DNA from: Nocardia brasiliensis
GTDB lineage: Bacteria; Actinomycetota; Actinomycetes; Mycobacteriales; Mycobacteriaceae
Assembly: GCF_011801125.1 (NCBI RefSeq)
Contig: NZ_CP046171.1
Coordinates: 7,502,001 to 7,566,000 of the forward strand
DNA: 64,000 nt
Direction of reading: 5' to 3'
The translations under genes and the position numbers were made by a program. Below the pieces are notes generated by a model. The model was not told the origin of the DNA. It saw only the letters and a program-made list of their open reading frames with translations, and did not search any database. Shown here piece by piece: positions 1 to 8,993 of this stretch. Positions within the stretch are counted from its first letter, which is position 1. Each line of letters opens with the position of its first letter.

Positions 1-101
1 GCGGCCACGAGCGCCTGCGCCGGGTTGGCGCAGTAGCCGACCGCGGCCTCATGATCGCGAAGCAAATTCAGGATGAACTCGAGAATCGCGTTGGGTGTCA
101 T
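1..101 (-). CDS. IniB N-terminal domain protein (5' fragment)
   Basis: Only the first 33 codons lie in the window; the gene runs off the left edge. The ATG at 101 follows an AGGAG-type ribosome site. The visible peptide begins MTPNAILEFILNLLRD and continues with CANPAQAL, the short helical pattern of the IniB N-terminal domain. In mycobacteria iniB heads the isoniazid/ethambutol-inducible iniBAC operon, whose other products are dynamin-like proteins acting at the cell envelope. Here it diverges from an Hsp70-like gene and an IniR-like regulator, which supports the assignment. The rest of the protein cannot be judged from this window. Confidence 0.72.
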   Translation of the reverse strand, partial: MTPNAILEFILNLLRDHEAAVGYCANPAQALVA

Positions 102-245
102 CGGAAACATCTCCTGAGAGCTGGCGGACCTTCACGATCCGCGTCGTTGGAATGAATTTCACGCTAGGGGCGCAACTCGTTACGCGGAACGGGGCAGGCC
201 CCTACTGCTCCCTCGGCGCGGCCGTTAGGGGCGGGGTCGGCATTA

Positions 246-258
246 GGGGAATTTCCCC
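246..258. promoter_or_regulatory. Palindrome in the iniB/hsp70 divergent intergenic region
   Basis: The sequence GGGGAA-T-TTCCCC is a perfect inverted repeat in the 294-bp gap between the divergent iniB-like and Hsp70-like genes. TTAGGGG occurs at 225-231 and again at 243-249, the second copy running into the palindrome. This is a reasonable operator candidate for the regulator encoded two genes downstream, but nothing in the sequence proves which protein binds. I recognise nothing else in this gap. Confidence 0.4.
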
Positions 259-395
259 GCGAGTTCCCCAACGCAGGTAACGGCGGACCGCCAGCTACCG
301 AAACAACTGATGCATCGGCGTGCCCGCACTGCCTTTCGCACCCGGACTACACAGCAGCGAGACCCGACCACACAGTTTTCGAACGGGGTTCACGA

Positions 396-2114
396 ATGAC
401 ACAGCGTGTGGCGCTCGGCATCACTGTCGGAGCGTCGAATTCGGTCGCCGTGGCGGCCGCGGGGGATGAACGAGACAGCGTGCGCACGCGGCCGAGCGTG
501 CTACGGCTCAGCCCCGACGCTCCGCCCGCGCTCGGCGCCGCCGCGCACGGCAGCGCACCGCACGCCCGCGAGGTATTACTCGAAGGATTCCTGGCCAGGG
601 TCGGCGACCCGGTCGACATGCTGGCCGAGGACGGCTCCTCGCATTCGGCCGCCGATCTCGTCGCGACCGCGGTGAATTGCCTGATGAACGAGGCGGACGC
701 CGAAGCACGATCGACCGTGGCGTGTCACCCGGCGTGGTGGTCGGCGCACACCGTCGAGATCCAGCGCACCGCTCTGGCGCGCGCGGGCCTGGACGAGCTG
801 ACCCTGGTACCGGAACCGCTCGCCGCCCTGCGCTGGCTCACCGCGACCCACGGTCCGCGTGCCGACGGCGCGGTCGTCGTCTACGACCTCGGCGCCACCG
901 GTCTCACCGTCTCGGTATTGCGCACCGGCGATCATGCCGGGCTACTCGGCACACCGGCCCGGAGCACCGACATCGCCGGTGCGGAATTCGATCTGCGCAC
1001 CATGCGCTACGTGCTGGCAAACGTTACCGACGCAAATGATTTGGACCCGTTCGATCCCGCGGTGGAGCGCGAATTGGCGACATTGCGCGATCGCTGCCGA
1101 ACGGCGAAAGAAGAGCTGTCGATAAATACCGCGACGGTCGTTCGGGTGCGCTTGAATCCGGCCGACGCGCACAGCACCAATGTGCGCCTGGTCCGTGGCG
1201 AGCTGGAGGAACTGCTCCGCGCGCCGCTGCTGGCCTCGACCGAGCTGATCCGGGACGCCGTGCACCGGGCAGGCCTGGACATCGGCGACCTGGATGGCGT
1301 CCTGCTCACCGGCGGCGGTAGCGCGATACCGCTTGTCGCCGAACTGATCTCGTCCGAGTTCGGGCTTCCGGTGCTGGCCGCGCCCGCACCGGCGCAGACC
1401 AGCGCGCACGGCGCGGCGCTGCTGGCCGCCGACCGCACCGCCGCAGGCGCGGCACCCGCGTCGGCGCCCGAAGACCTGCCGACCGTGGCGCTTTCGACCA
1501 CGCCCGCGGTGGCACCTGCCTTGTCCGGCGCACCCGCGCTGCCAACGGCGGTACCCGCGCGGCGCGGTGGCAGGCGCCGGATGGCCGTCGTCGCGGGCGC
1601 GGTCGTCGTGCTCGGCCTGCTCGCCACCGGCACCGTCGCGATCGGCACCGGCATCCAGTCGAATCCGGGCACCACCGCGCCGTCGACCCCCGCACGGGCC
1701 GGTGAGGTCGCCGCGACCTTCGGCCCGGCGCCCGATGCCCCGCGCGACCCGAACACCCCGGTCGCCGTGGTGGATTCCGCGCCACCGAGCGCGACGCACG
1801 CGAAAGCCGAGGCAGGGCAACCCGCTATCCCGCCGGCCGCCGCGGTGGCCGTCGTGGACAGCCGCCCCGCCGCCGAGCAACCCCCCGCGCCGCCCGCGGA
1901 ACCCGGTGCGGCGCAACCGGCCCCGCCCGCACCGCCGCAACCGGGCCCCGCGCCCGCTCCGGCGCCGGCCCCAGCACCGCAGCAGCCGCCGCCCGCCCCC
2001 GCCGTGCCGAACCTGCCTGCCGAGGTCCTCAACGACACCGTCGACGAGGTCGGCGGCGCGGTCGGCACCATCCTGCGGGCACCCGGCAAGATCCTCGGAG
2101 GAAACGGTGGCTGA
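396..2114 (+). CDS. Membrane-anchored Hsp70-like (actin-fold) protein with proline-rich tail
   Basis: A 572-residue protein whose first 350 residues resemble the Hsp70/DnaK nucleotide-binding domain: phosphate-1-like region (residues 1-20), phosphate-2-like VVYDLGATGLTVSV, and the adenosine motif LLTGGGSAIPLV. No substrate-binding domain follows. Instead there is a basic stretch (RRGGRRR), one membrane helix at about residues 396-419, and a tail rich in Pro and Ala predicted to lie outside the membrane. It probably senses or scaffolds rather than folding proteins. The gene overlaps the downstream IniR-like gene by 8 nt, so the two are translationally coupled. The start is the ATG at 396. The Hsp70 relationship is clear; the function is inferred. 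Confidence 0.85.
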   Translation: MTQRVALGITVGASNSVAVAAAGDERDSVRTRPSVLRLSPDAPPALGAAAHGSAPHAREVLLEGFLARVGDPVDMLAEDGSSHSAADLVATAVNCLMNEADAEARSTVACHPAWWSAHTVEIQRTALARAGLDELTLVPEPLAALRWLTATHGPRADGAVVVYDLGATGLTVSVLRTGDHAGLLGTPARSTDIAGAEFDLRTMRYVLANVTDANDLDPFDPAVERELATLRDRCRTAKEELSINTATVVRVRLNPADAHSTNVRLVRGELEELLRAPLLASTELIRDAVHRAGLDIGDLDGVLLTGGGSAIPLVAELISSEFGLPVLAAPAPAQTSAHGAALLAADRTAAGAAPASAPEDLPTVALSTTPAVAPALSGAPALPTAVPARRGGRRRMAVVAGAVVVLGLLATGTVAIGTGIQSNPGTTAPSTPARAGEVAATFGPAPDAPRDPNTPVAVVDSAPPSATHAKAEAGQPAIPPAAAVAVVDSRPAAEQPPAPPAEPGAAQPAPPAPPQPGPAPAPAPAPAPQQPPPAPAVPNLPAEVLNDTVDEVGGAVGTILRAPGKILGGNGG

Positions 2115-4719
2115 TATCGCCTTCGACACGCTGCCCTCGGCGCGGGAGATCCTGCGGGAGTTGGAGAACGCCGACCGGGAACCGGCCGTCTACCTGATCC
2201 GTGGTCGCTCGCAGACCGGCAAGTCGACCCTGCTCAACGAGATTCGCGCCCGGCTGCGGGCGCGCGGCATCCCGCTACAGGATCCTCCGATCGCCGAGAC
2301 CGCCTGCACCACGGCCGCCGAAGACCCGATCCCCGTCGCGGGCAACGGCTTCGGCGCCCGTCCCAGCAGCGCGCCGCGCCCGGCGCTGGTCGTCGACAAC
2401 GCGCACACGCTGAGCCGATCCGATCTCGACTTCCTCTGCACCGCGATCGAATCCGGCACCCGCACGGTGGTGATCGCCGCCCAGCAGCGCCCGCACGATC
2501 CGCGGCTGCGCGCACTGGCCGATACCGTCGCCCGGCGCGGCCGGGTGGTGGAGTTACGTCCGCTCGGCGTCACCGACATCGCCCCCTTCGCCAGGGAACT
2601 CGGCATGATGGTGCCGCGTCAGGTGGCCCAGCACATCCACCGCCAGACCGACGGCATCCGCGGCGGCGTCGTCGCCGCGCTGACCGCCGCCTGCTCGGCC
2701 CGCCTCGACGCCGGCATCGGCGCGGTCGACGCCGCCGTCACGGCATGGGCTCGCGCGCTGCTGGACAACCTGGAGCCGGATCTGCTGGAGACCCTCGTCG
2801 TCGCCACCACGGGCACCGGCCTGGACGCCAGTGAGCTGCACGAGGTGCTCGGCGTGGAACCCGTTGCCGCACAGCACCTCATCGATCGCGCCAGGGCCAG
2901 TGCCCTGGTCACGGACGCGGATCTGCTGCTCACCCCCGCCGTCGGGCCGCTGCGCACGCTGCTCGGCGACCGCAGGTTCGTCGGGGTGCAGCGCAAGCTG
3001 CTCAGCGCGCGACTGGACGCGGGCCTGCTGCGCGATCACACCGCGCTGCTGCTCGCCGAATCGGGCGTAAGGGATCCGCGGCTTGCCGAATTCCTCACCA
3101 CGGCAGCGGAAAAGGCGGGCCGCGAGGCCGTGCGCTACTACGCGGCGGCCGCGGCCACCGGCGCCGATCCCGACCGCATCGCGCTGCGCTGGGCCGAGGC
3201 CGCGGGACGCAACGGCGACGGCGAGACCGCCATGCGCCTGGCCGAGCCGGTGCTCGCCCGGCCCGGGGTATCCGGTGCGGAACTCGCCGACGCGGTGCGG
3301 ATCTGCGCCGCCGTGCTGACCCGGCGCGGCCTGGTCGGCCGTGCGGCGCAACTGTATTCGTGGCTCGGCGGGCAGCGGGTCGGCCCGGATTGGGCCGTCG
3401 GCGCCACCGTGCTCGCGCTCGCGGGCGACATGGCGGGCGCCGCACAGATGTCCGCCTCGGCGACCCAGTGGCCGCCGACCGAGGCCACCGCGCATGCCCG
3501 CTTGATCGCGGGTGCGCTGGCGGACACTCTCGACGGGCACGAAACCCACGACGGACCAGGGCAATCCGCGAACCGCTGCGCGGCGGCGGTATCGGCGCTG
3601 GTGCAGGCCGCGCACACGGACTCGGGCGTCGACCGCTTCCTGCCGTGCACGGCGGTGTCCATCGCGACCCTGCTGTGCCTCGGCACCGGCGAGCCGCGCC
3701 GGGCCGGTGACGCGCTACGCCGGGCCACCGCAAGCGGCCTGCGCTGCCATCAACTGCAGGTGCTCGCTGCCTGGGCGGCGATGCTCGGCGGCGACGAGCG
3801 CGCCGCGGCCACCACGGTCGCCGCGCTCGACTACGACTCGCTCGACCCGCGCGATCGGCTGCTCGCGCACGGCGTCGCGGTCGGACTGGCCCGGCGCACC
3901 GGCGACCTGGCCGCGCTCGCCCGCGCCTGGCAGGCCGCCCATCTGATGTTCGACGACGTCGAGGCCGATCTGCTGATGCTGCTGCCGATCGGTGAGCTGT
4001 GGCTAGCCGGCATCCGGTTGCGCGACGAACGCCGGATCGCACCGCTGGTCGACGCGGCGCTCGCGTTGCTGCGCCGCGTCGCGCAACCGCCCGCCTGGGC
4101 CAACGCCTTCCACTGGTACGGCGTGCAAGCCGCGATCCTGCACGAGAGCCCGCAGGAGTTGCTCCCACACGCCAAGGCGTTGAAGGCGGCGGCCGAGGCG
4201 GGCGATCGGCACGCCGCGATCCTCGCCGACGCCGGGCGCACCTGGGTGCTCGTGCTGCGCGGACAGGTCGCGGCGGCGCCGGTCACCGCGGCCGTCGCCG
4301 GGCTGAGCGAGATCGGCATGACCTGGGACGCGGCCCGGCTGGCCAGCGAGGCCGCGCTCGGCGCCGCCGATTCGGCGACGGCCACCGCGCTGCTCAAGCT
4401 GGCCCGCACGGTCCGCGCCGACGCCAAGCCACAGGAACCGAGCGTCCCCGAGCCGCAGCCCGCACCGCGCGATGGCGCCGTAGTCGTCCCCGATCCCGCG
4501 GTCGGGGAGCCGACCACGATCCTCAGCGAGCGGGAGCGAGAAGTCGCCGAACTGGTGCTACTCGGTCTGACCTACCGCGAGATCGGCGCCCGTCTGTACA
4601 TTTCCGCCAAGACCGTGGAGCATCACGTCGCCCGTATTCGACGCCGGATCGGTGCGCGGTCCCGATCGGAGCTATTGTCGATGCTCCGTGCCATGGGACA
4701 CGGCTCACTGCTGGTGTGA
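2107..4719 (+). CDS. iniR: IniR-like STAND ATPase / LuxR-type transcriptional regulator
   Basis: An 870-residue regulator starting at GTG 2107, preceded by CGGAGG and overlapping the Hsp70-like gene by 8 nt. The N-terminus has a P-loop (GRSQTGKS) and a Walker B-like ALVVDNAHTL. A long helical, TPR-like middle follows, and the last 60 residues form a LuxR helix-turn-helix (LSEREREVAELVLLGLTYREI then KTVEHHVARIRRRIGARS). In mycobacteria the signal-transduction ATPase IniR controls iniBAC in response to envelope stress. Position two genes from an iniB-like gene and directly beside an Hsp70-like gene supports orthology, but the symbol rests on architecture and context only. Upstream in-frame Pro/Arg-rich sequence is out-of-frame translation of the Hsp70 tail and is not part of this gene. 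Confidence 0.75.
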   Translation: MADIAFDTLPSAREILRELENADREPAVYLIRGRSQTGKSTLLNEIRARLRARGIPLQDPPIAETACTTAAEDPIPVAGNGFGARPSSAPRPALVVDNAHTLSRSDLDFLCTAIESGTRTVVIAAQQRPHDPRLRALADTVARRGRVVELRPLGVTDIAPFARELGMMVPRQVAQHIHRQTDGIRGGVVAALTAACSARLDAGIGAVDAAVTAWARALLDNLEPDLLETLVVATTGTGLDASELHEVLGVEPVAAQHLIDRARASALVTDADLLLTPAVGPLRTLLGDRRFVGVQRKLLSARLDAGLLRDHTALLLAESGVRDPRLAEFLTTAAEKAGREAVRYYAAAAATGADPDRIALRWAEAAGRNGDGETAMRLAEPVLARPGVSGAELADAVRICAAVLTRRGLVGRAAQLYSWLGGQRVGPDWAVGATVLALAGDMAGAAQMSASATQWPPTEATAHARLIAGALADTLDGHETHDGPGQSANRCAAAVSALVQAAHTDSGVDRFLPCTAVSIATLLCLGTGEPRRAGDALRRATASGLRCHQLQVLAAWAAMLGGDERAAATTVAALDYDSLDPRDRLLAHGVAVGLARRTGDLAALARAWQAAHLMFDDVEADLLMLLPIGELWLAGIRLRDERRIAPLVDAALALLRRVAQPPAWANAFHWYGVQAAILHESPQELLPHAKALKAAAEAGDRHAAILADAGRTWVLVLRGQVAAAPVTAAVAGLSEIGMTWDAARLASEAALGAADSATATALLKLARTVRADAKPQEPSVPEPQPAPRDGAVVVPDPAVGEPTTILSEREREVAELVLLGLTYREIGARLYISAKTVEHHVARIRRRIGARSRSELLSMLRAMGHGSLLV

Positions 4720-4779
4720 TCCAGCACTGGTGCACAGAGTGCGGATTCGTCAGCCGGACGCCGAAGCGAGGTATTGAGG

Positions 4780-5889
4780 ATGGCCACAGGGGTGGGCCTG
4801 CGCGTCGCCGAGGACGAGTGCACGGCGGCGATCGTCACCGACAGCGGCGATGAACCGCTGCTCATCGTCCGGGACCCCGTCCTGTACATGTCCGACGACG
4901 GCGATGCCGCACTCGGCGAGGCGCCGCCGGACGGGAACGCGCACGCGATCACCGGCTTTGTGCGCGCGGTCGGCGATCCGGCCGGGCTCGCGGTCGACGA
5001 CGGCGAGGCCTACCGCGCCGAGGACCTGGTCGCGACCGCGCTGTTCTGCCTGATCAACCTCACCGCCGAGCACCTCAACGGCGCCGCCGAGTTCTACGCG
5101 ACGCATCCTGGTGACTGGCCGCGCGAATACATCCAGGCCCTGCGCGACGCGCTGGACTACCTCGGGCTGCGTTCGGTACTGCTGGTCAGCGAGGCCGACC
5201 TGCCCGGCGCGGGCGCCGTGGAACCGGGTGGCACCTACGCCTACGACGCCGCGCGCGCCGCGCTTGCCGCGGTGCTGTCCACCCCGGCGGGCGCCACGCC
5301 GCCCGACCCCACGCACGCCGAGAACTCGACGGTGGACACCGTGATCATTCCGGCGGTCCCCGCGTCCGAGGCGCAGCCGCAGGCGTATTCGGCGGCCATC
5401 CCGCTGGCCGAGCCGCTACCGACCGCCGATGCCGGGGAACCGCAGCCCGCGCCGGAACCGGAACAGCCGGCGCCGAAGAAGGACCGCAAGCAACTGCCGC
5501 TGCTGATCGGCGCCGCCGCGCTGATCGGGCTCGTGCTCGGCGGCTTCGCGGTGGCCGTGCTCTTCCGCGAGGAGACCGAGACACCGGTGCCGCCGCTGCG
5601 CGACAGCAAATCCGAGCAGGTGACGGTCACCCCGACCCCGCCCGCGCCGCCCGTCGTTTCCCCGACCGTGCCGTCCACCCCGCCGACCACCACCGAGGCG
5701 CCGGTGACCACGACGCCCCCGCCGGAGACGACTGAACCGCCGCCTCCGCCACCCCCGCCGCCGACCACCGAACCGCCGACCACAACGCCGACCCCGACGA
5801 CGCGCCCGAGGCCGACGCGAACCTCGCCGTTCCCGCCGCTGCCGGAGATCCCGTCCATCCCCGGCCTGCAGATACCGGGCAGTCGGTGA
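4780..5889 (+). CDS. Shortened Hsp70-like membrane protein with Pro/Thr-rich tail
   Basis: A 369-residue paralogue of the first Hsp70-like protein. ATG 4780 is preferred over TTG 4774 because GCGAGG at 4766-4771 is spaced correctly for it. Residues 1-165 match only the first half of the actin fold; EDLVATALFCLIN and YATHPGDWPREYIQALRDAL parallel segments of the upstream copy. The second half, with phosphate-2 and adenosine motifs, is absent, so ATP binding is doubtful. A KKDRK stretch precedes one membrane helix (about 239-262), then a Thr/Pro-rich tail ends in PSIPGLQIPGSR. It follows the iniR-like gene by 60 nt and is probably in the same operon. Function unknown; perhaps an envelope-stress partner. 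Confidence 0.8.
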   Translation: MATGVGLRVAEDECTAAIVTDSGDEPLLIVRDPVLYMSDDGDAALGEAPPDGNAHAITGFVRAVGDPAGLAVDDGEAYRAEDLVATALFCLINLTAEHLNGAAEFYATHPGDWPREYIQALRDALDYLGLRSVLLVSEADLPGAGAVEPGGTYAYDAARAALAAVLSTPAGATPPDPTHAENSTVDTVIIPAVPASEAQPQAYSAAIPLAEPLPTADAGEPQPAPEPEQPAPKKDRKQLPLLIGAAALIGLVLGGFAVAVLFREETETPVPPLRDSKSEQVTVTPTPPAPPVVSPTVPSTPPTTTEAPVTTTPPPETTEPPPPPPPPPTTEPPTTTPTPTTRPRPTRTSPFPPLPEIPSIPGLQIPGSR

Positions 5890-6054
5890 TTAGTAGAGCC
5901 CTTCCCTGGTTTGTGCCTTAAAGTGATGCGCTGACCGGTGTTGTCGGAGGAATTCCCACCACTCGGTCTGTTGCTGGAGGACGACTGTGAGCCAACGGAT
6001 TCCAGGCCCGTTGCCGCGGATTTAGCTGGCACGTGCGTGCCACGAAGGGATTTC

Positions 6055-7413
6055 ATGCGCAAGTTGGTGGCGCGCCGCGCCGCGGTCAAAGCTGTCGCTG
6101 TCGCTTCGACCGTTTTCCTCGCTTCCTTGCTGGGCACGACCACCGCAACGGCGGCGCCGGAGACACCGGCGCAGCTCACCGCCGACACGCTGCCGCCCGA
6201 ACTTGTGCAGGCCATCGCACGCGACCTGAAGATGACCCCGACCGAATACCTGGACCGGGCCGCGCGCGCCCAGCAGCTGCGCGACTACGCCCGTGATTTC
6301 CGCTCCGAGCGTCCCGAGGCGTTCGCGGGCGCGTGGATCGGCACCGACGGCAAGCCCATCGTCGCGGTCACCTCGCTCGACGCCGCCAAGATCGCCTCCG
6401 CCGACGGCTACCAGACCCGGCTCGCCCCGGTCTCCGCCGACGGCCTGGAAGGCTCGCTGATGCAGCTGAACCAGTGGATCACCAGCCTGCCGCGCGAGAT
6501 CTCGCAGGCGATCAACTCCGTCGCCATCGACTTCCTCAACAGCCAGCTGGTGCTCAACGTCGCCAACACCCCCGCGGGCCACGTGCTGAACCTGCCGACC
6601 CTGATCGCCAACATCAAGGTCATTCTCTCCCCCGGCAGCGGCGGTCCGGTCGAGCGCCGGCCGATGGGCGGCGACACCTACATCAGCGCCCCGATTCCGT
6701 TGACCGACGCCTCACTGAAGGGCGTCGACGTGTGCTCGTTCGGCTTCAACAGCGTCGACGCCGCGGGCAACGCGCTGAACATCAGTGCGGGACACTGCGA
6801 TCCGAACGTCGACAAGGGCACCCAGGCGGCCACGGTCTACTTCCCCAACGTCAAGGACATCCCGGCCAGCCCCGAGCTCGGCACCTTCGTCCAGGCGAAG
6901 CTGGGCGGCCAGAGCGCGCTGGACTACTCGGTGATCAAGCTGAACGATCGCGCGGTCCGGGCGGGCATGGATCAGCCGACCGTGCGCGGCGCCAACGGCA
7001 CCACGCTGCCGATCACCGGCACCGCCGATCCGATCACCGGCGCTCCGGTCTGCAAGACCGGGCAGTCGTCCACCTTCACCTGTGGCTTCGTGGTGGCCGA
7101 CCGGGTCGAGACGCAGCTCTACACCGCGGAGGGCGAGAGCAAGACCGTGCGCGGCTTCGCCAGCTCGGCCTGCACCCTCGGCGGCGACAGCGGCGGCGCG
7201 ATCGTGACCGGTACCCTCGCACTCGGCATCACCAGCGGCTCCAACGCGGCCGAGGCACCCAACTGCAACGAGGCCAACATCGCGCTGGCGCAGTACGGCG
7301 GCACGGCGAGCCTCGGCATCCCGATCCGGCCGATTCTGGCCGATATCGACGCCTCCGCGGCAGGCGGTGTCGGCAGCGGCATCACGGTGCGCACCCGGCC
7401 CGCCGTCGGGTGA
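6055..7413 (+). CDS. Secreted alpha-lytic-type serine protease (S1 family)
   Basis: A 452-residue preproprotease. ATG 6055 follows GAAGGGA and begins a classic signal peptide (MRKLVARRA, hydrophobic core, ATAAP cleavage region). A pro-region of about 180 residues follows, with the LPPELVQAIARDLKMTPTEYLDRA segment typical of the alpha-lytic prodomain. The trypsin-fold catalytic domain shows His247 (SAGHC), Asp290 (DYSVIKL) and Ser379 (GDSGG). Two Cys pairs fit the disulfides of family S1E. It should be exported and self-processed. A close tandem paralogue lies 111 nt downstream. In-frame starts upstream of 6055 lack a signal peptide and were rejected. Confidence 0.9.
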   Translation: MRKLVARRAAVKAVAVASTVFLASLLGTTTATAAPETPAQLTADTLPPELVQAIARDLKMTPTEYLDRAARAQQLRDYARDFRSERPEAFAGAWIGTDGKPIVAVTSLDAAKIASADGYQTRLAPVSADGLEGSLMQLNQWITSLPREISQAINSVAIDFLNSQLVLNVANTPAGHVLNLPTLIANIKVILSPGSGGPVERRPMGGDTYISAPIPLTDASLKGVDVCSFGFNSVDAAGNALNISAGHCDPNVDKGTQAATVYFPNVKDIPASPELGTFVQAKLGGQSALDYSVIKLNDRAVRAGMDQPTVRGANGTTLPITGTADPITGAPVCKTGQSSTFTCGFVVADRVETQLYTAEGESKTVRGFASSACTLGGDSGGAIVTGTLALGITSGSNAAEAPNCNEANIALAQYGGTASLGIPIRPILADIDASAAGGVGSGITVRTRPAVG

Positions 7414-7512
7414 GTCGGCGCGCGCGGGTGTGTTCATCGACATAGCGCGGGAATCGGCGCTATCGAACGAACCGGAGCCTCGTTATAAGTAGGCATAGCG
7501 GGCTCGAGCCCA

Positions 7513-7518
7513 TATAGT
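7513..7518 (+). promoter_or_regulatory. Probable -10 element of a leaderless promoter
   Basis: TATAGT lies exactly 6 nt before the ATG of the second protease and no Shine-Dalgarno sequence precedes that ATG. This geometry puts transcription initiation at the start codon, giving a leaderless mRNA, a common arrangement in actinobacteria. No good -35 box is visible. The same TATAGT-N6-ATG spacing recurs at 38447-38461. Confidence 0.5.
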
Positions 7519-7524
7519 CTGGGC

Positions 7525-8853
7525 ATGCTCCTGCCACGTATAGGTCATCTCCGATCAGCTGCGCGACAGACCCGGGTCCGAAAAACAGTGATCGCCGCTT
7601 CGGCGGCGATACTGCTGTTCGGACCGACGGCGGCAGTAGCGTCTGCGCAACCCGATGCCGAGTCGAATCTGCCCGCCGAACTCGTCACCGCGATCGCCCG
7701 TGATCTGAAGATCTCGCCGGAGGAGTACCTGCACCGCGCCGACGTGGCCCAGCAGGTCGCCGCGTTCGCCACCACCGCCCAGCGGCAGTTCCCCGCCGTC
7801 TTCGGCGGCTCGTGGCTCGACGAGGGCGGCAAGGCGGTCGTGGCACTGGCGCAGGGGCCGGGTGCCGACGAGGCCCGAAAGGCCGCGGAGTCCGCCGGTT
7901 TCGAGGTGCGCAACGTGGCCAAGAGCGAGACCGAGCTGCGCGGTGAGAAGAGCGCGTTCGAGCGGTGGCTGGAGGGCCAGCCCGAGGCAGTCTCCTCGCT
8001 CGTGCGCGGCGTCGTGGTCGACACCATCAACAACAGCATCGCGGTGCGCGTCGACAAGATCGGCCTGCCGATGCCGAACTTCATCGACCCGGCCCGGGTC
8101 ATCGTGATGGCCCCGCCGGTGGCCGGTGAGCAGACGACGCTGCCGCAGGCGGACGAGATCGCGGGCTCCGGCACCGGCGTGCTGGCAGGCGGCGACGGCT
8201 ACGCCTCGGTCGCGGGCCGCACCTCGCTGCGCTGCTCGCTCGGCTTCAACGGCACCGACCGCGCCGGCAACATCGTGAATGTCACTGCGGGCCACTGCAA
8301 CCCGGATCTCCCGTCGGCGGGCAACGACAACGCCGCGCGGATCCACGAGCTCAACGGCGACCGGCTCGGCACCGAGCTCGGCCGGTTCCAGAAGTCGGTG
8401 CTCGGCGAGCAGGACTACTCGATCGTGCGGATCGCCGACCAGTCCCGAGATCGCTTCGGCAACAACGAGGTGCGGGTGCCCGGCGCCGCGTCCATCCGGA
8501 TCGAAGGCGTCGCGACCCCCGTCGTCGGCGCGCCGGTCTGCAAGTCCGGTTCGCGGACCGGCTTCAGCTGCGGCGTGGTGAACGCGGTCGACCAGACCGT
8601 GCAGGTGGGCGACCGCGAGCTCACCCAGGCCTTCTCGGCCAACATCTGCGCGCTGCCCGGCGACAGCGGCGGCCCGATCGTGACCGGCAGGCTCGCGCTC
8701 GGCATCTCCAGCGCGTCGTCGGTGGCCGACTACCCGATCTGCGAGATCCCCAACCTGATCGGCGCCCTCACCGGCAACGCACCGCAGCTGTTCGCGCAGC
8801 CGGTGCACGTGGTGCTCTCGGACAACCCCGGTCTGAAGCTGCACACGAGCTAG
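7525..8853 (+). CDS. Secreted alpha-lytic-type serine protease, tandem paralogue
   Basis: A 442-residue preproprotease with an Arg-rich N-terminus, hydrophobic signal core (IAASAAILLFGPTAAVASAQ) and the same prodomain opening as its neighbour (LPAELVTAIARDLKISPEEYLHRA). The catalytic triad is His257 (AGHCN), Asp297 (DYSIVRI) and Ser381 (GDSGGPI). It arose by tandem duplication of the preceding gene; the two share domain order but differ in propeptide and loop sequences, so their substrates may differ. It appears to have its own leaderless promoter (TATAGT at 7513) and ends just before a strong hairpin. Substrate unknown. Confidence 0.9.
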   Translation: MLLPRIGHLRSAARQTRVRKTVIAASAAILLFGPTAAVASAQPDAESNLPAELVTAIARDLKISPEEYLHRADVAQQVAAFATTAQRQFPAVFGGSWLDEGGKAVVALAQGPGADEARKAAESAGFEVRNVAKSETELRGEKSAFERWLEGQPEAVSSLVRGVVVDTINNSIAVRVDKIGLPMPNFIDPARVIVMAPPVAGEQTTLPQADEIAGSGTGVLAGGDGYASVAGRTSLRCSLGFNGTDRAGNIVNVTAGHCNPDLPSAGNDNAARIHELNGDRLGTELGRFQKSVLGEQDYSIVRIADQSRDRFGNNEVRVPGAASIRIEGVATPVVGAPVCKSGSRTGFSCGVVNAVDQTVQVGDRELTQAFSANICALPGDSGGPIVTGRLALGISSASSVADYPICEIPNLIGALTGNAPQLFAQPVHVVLSDNPGLKLHTS

Positions 8854-8864
8854 CTCGCCTCGAC

Positions 8865-8901
8865 GGAAGGGCCGGTCGCGCGTTGCGCGGCCGGCCCTTC
8901 C
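8865..8901. terminator. Hairpin terminator after the protease pair
   Basis: GGAAGGGCCGG pairs exactly with CCGGCCCTTCC around a short GC-rich inner stem and loop. It begins 12 nt after the protease stop codon. There is no U-tract, as is usual for high-G+C actinobacterial terminators. Confidence 0.75.
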
Positions 8902-8993
8902 GCTGTCTCCGGCGCCCGTCCACTGGCCTTGCCGCCCCCGTACGGCGGCAATTGCGATGCTGTGCCCGGCCGCGGTACGGCATTCTGGACCGC

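Noticed and set aside
1567..2106. N-terminal extension of the IniR-like ORF
   Set aside because: It is out-of-frame translation of the Hsp70 Pro-rich tail; GTG 2107 has a proper ribosome site.
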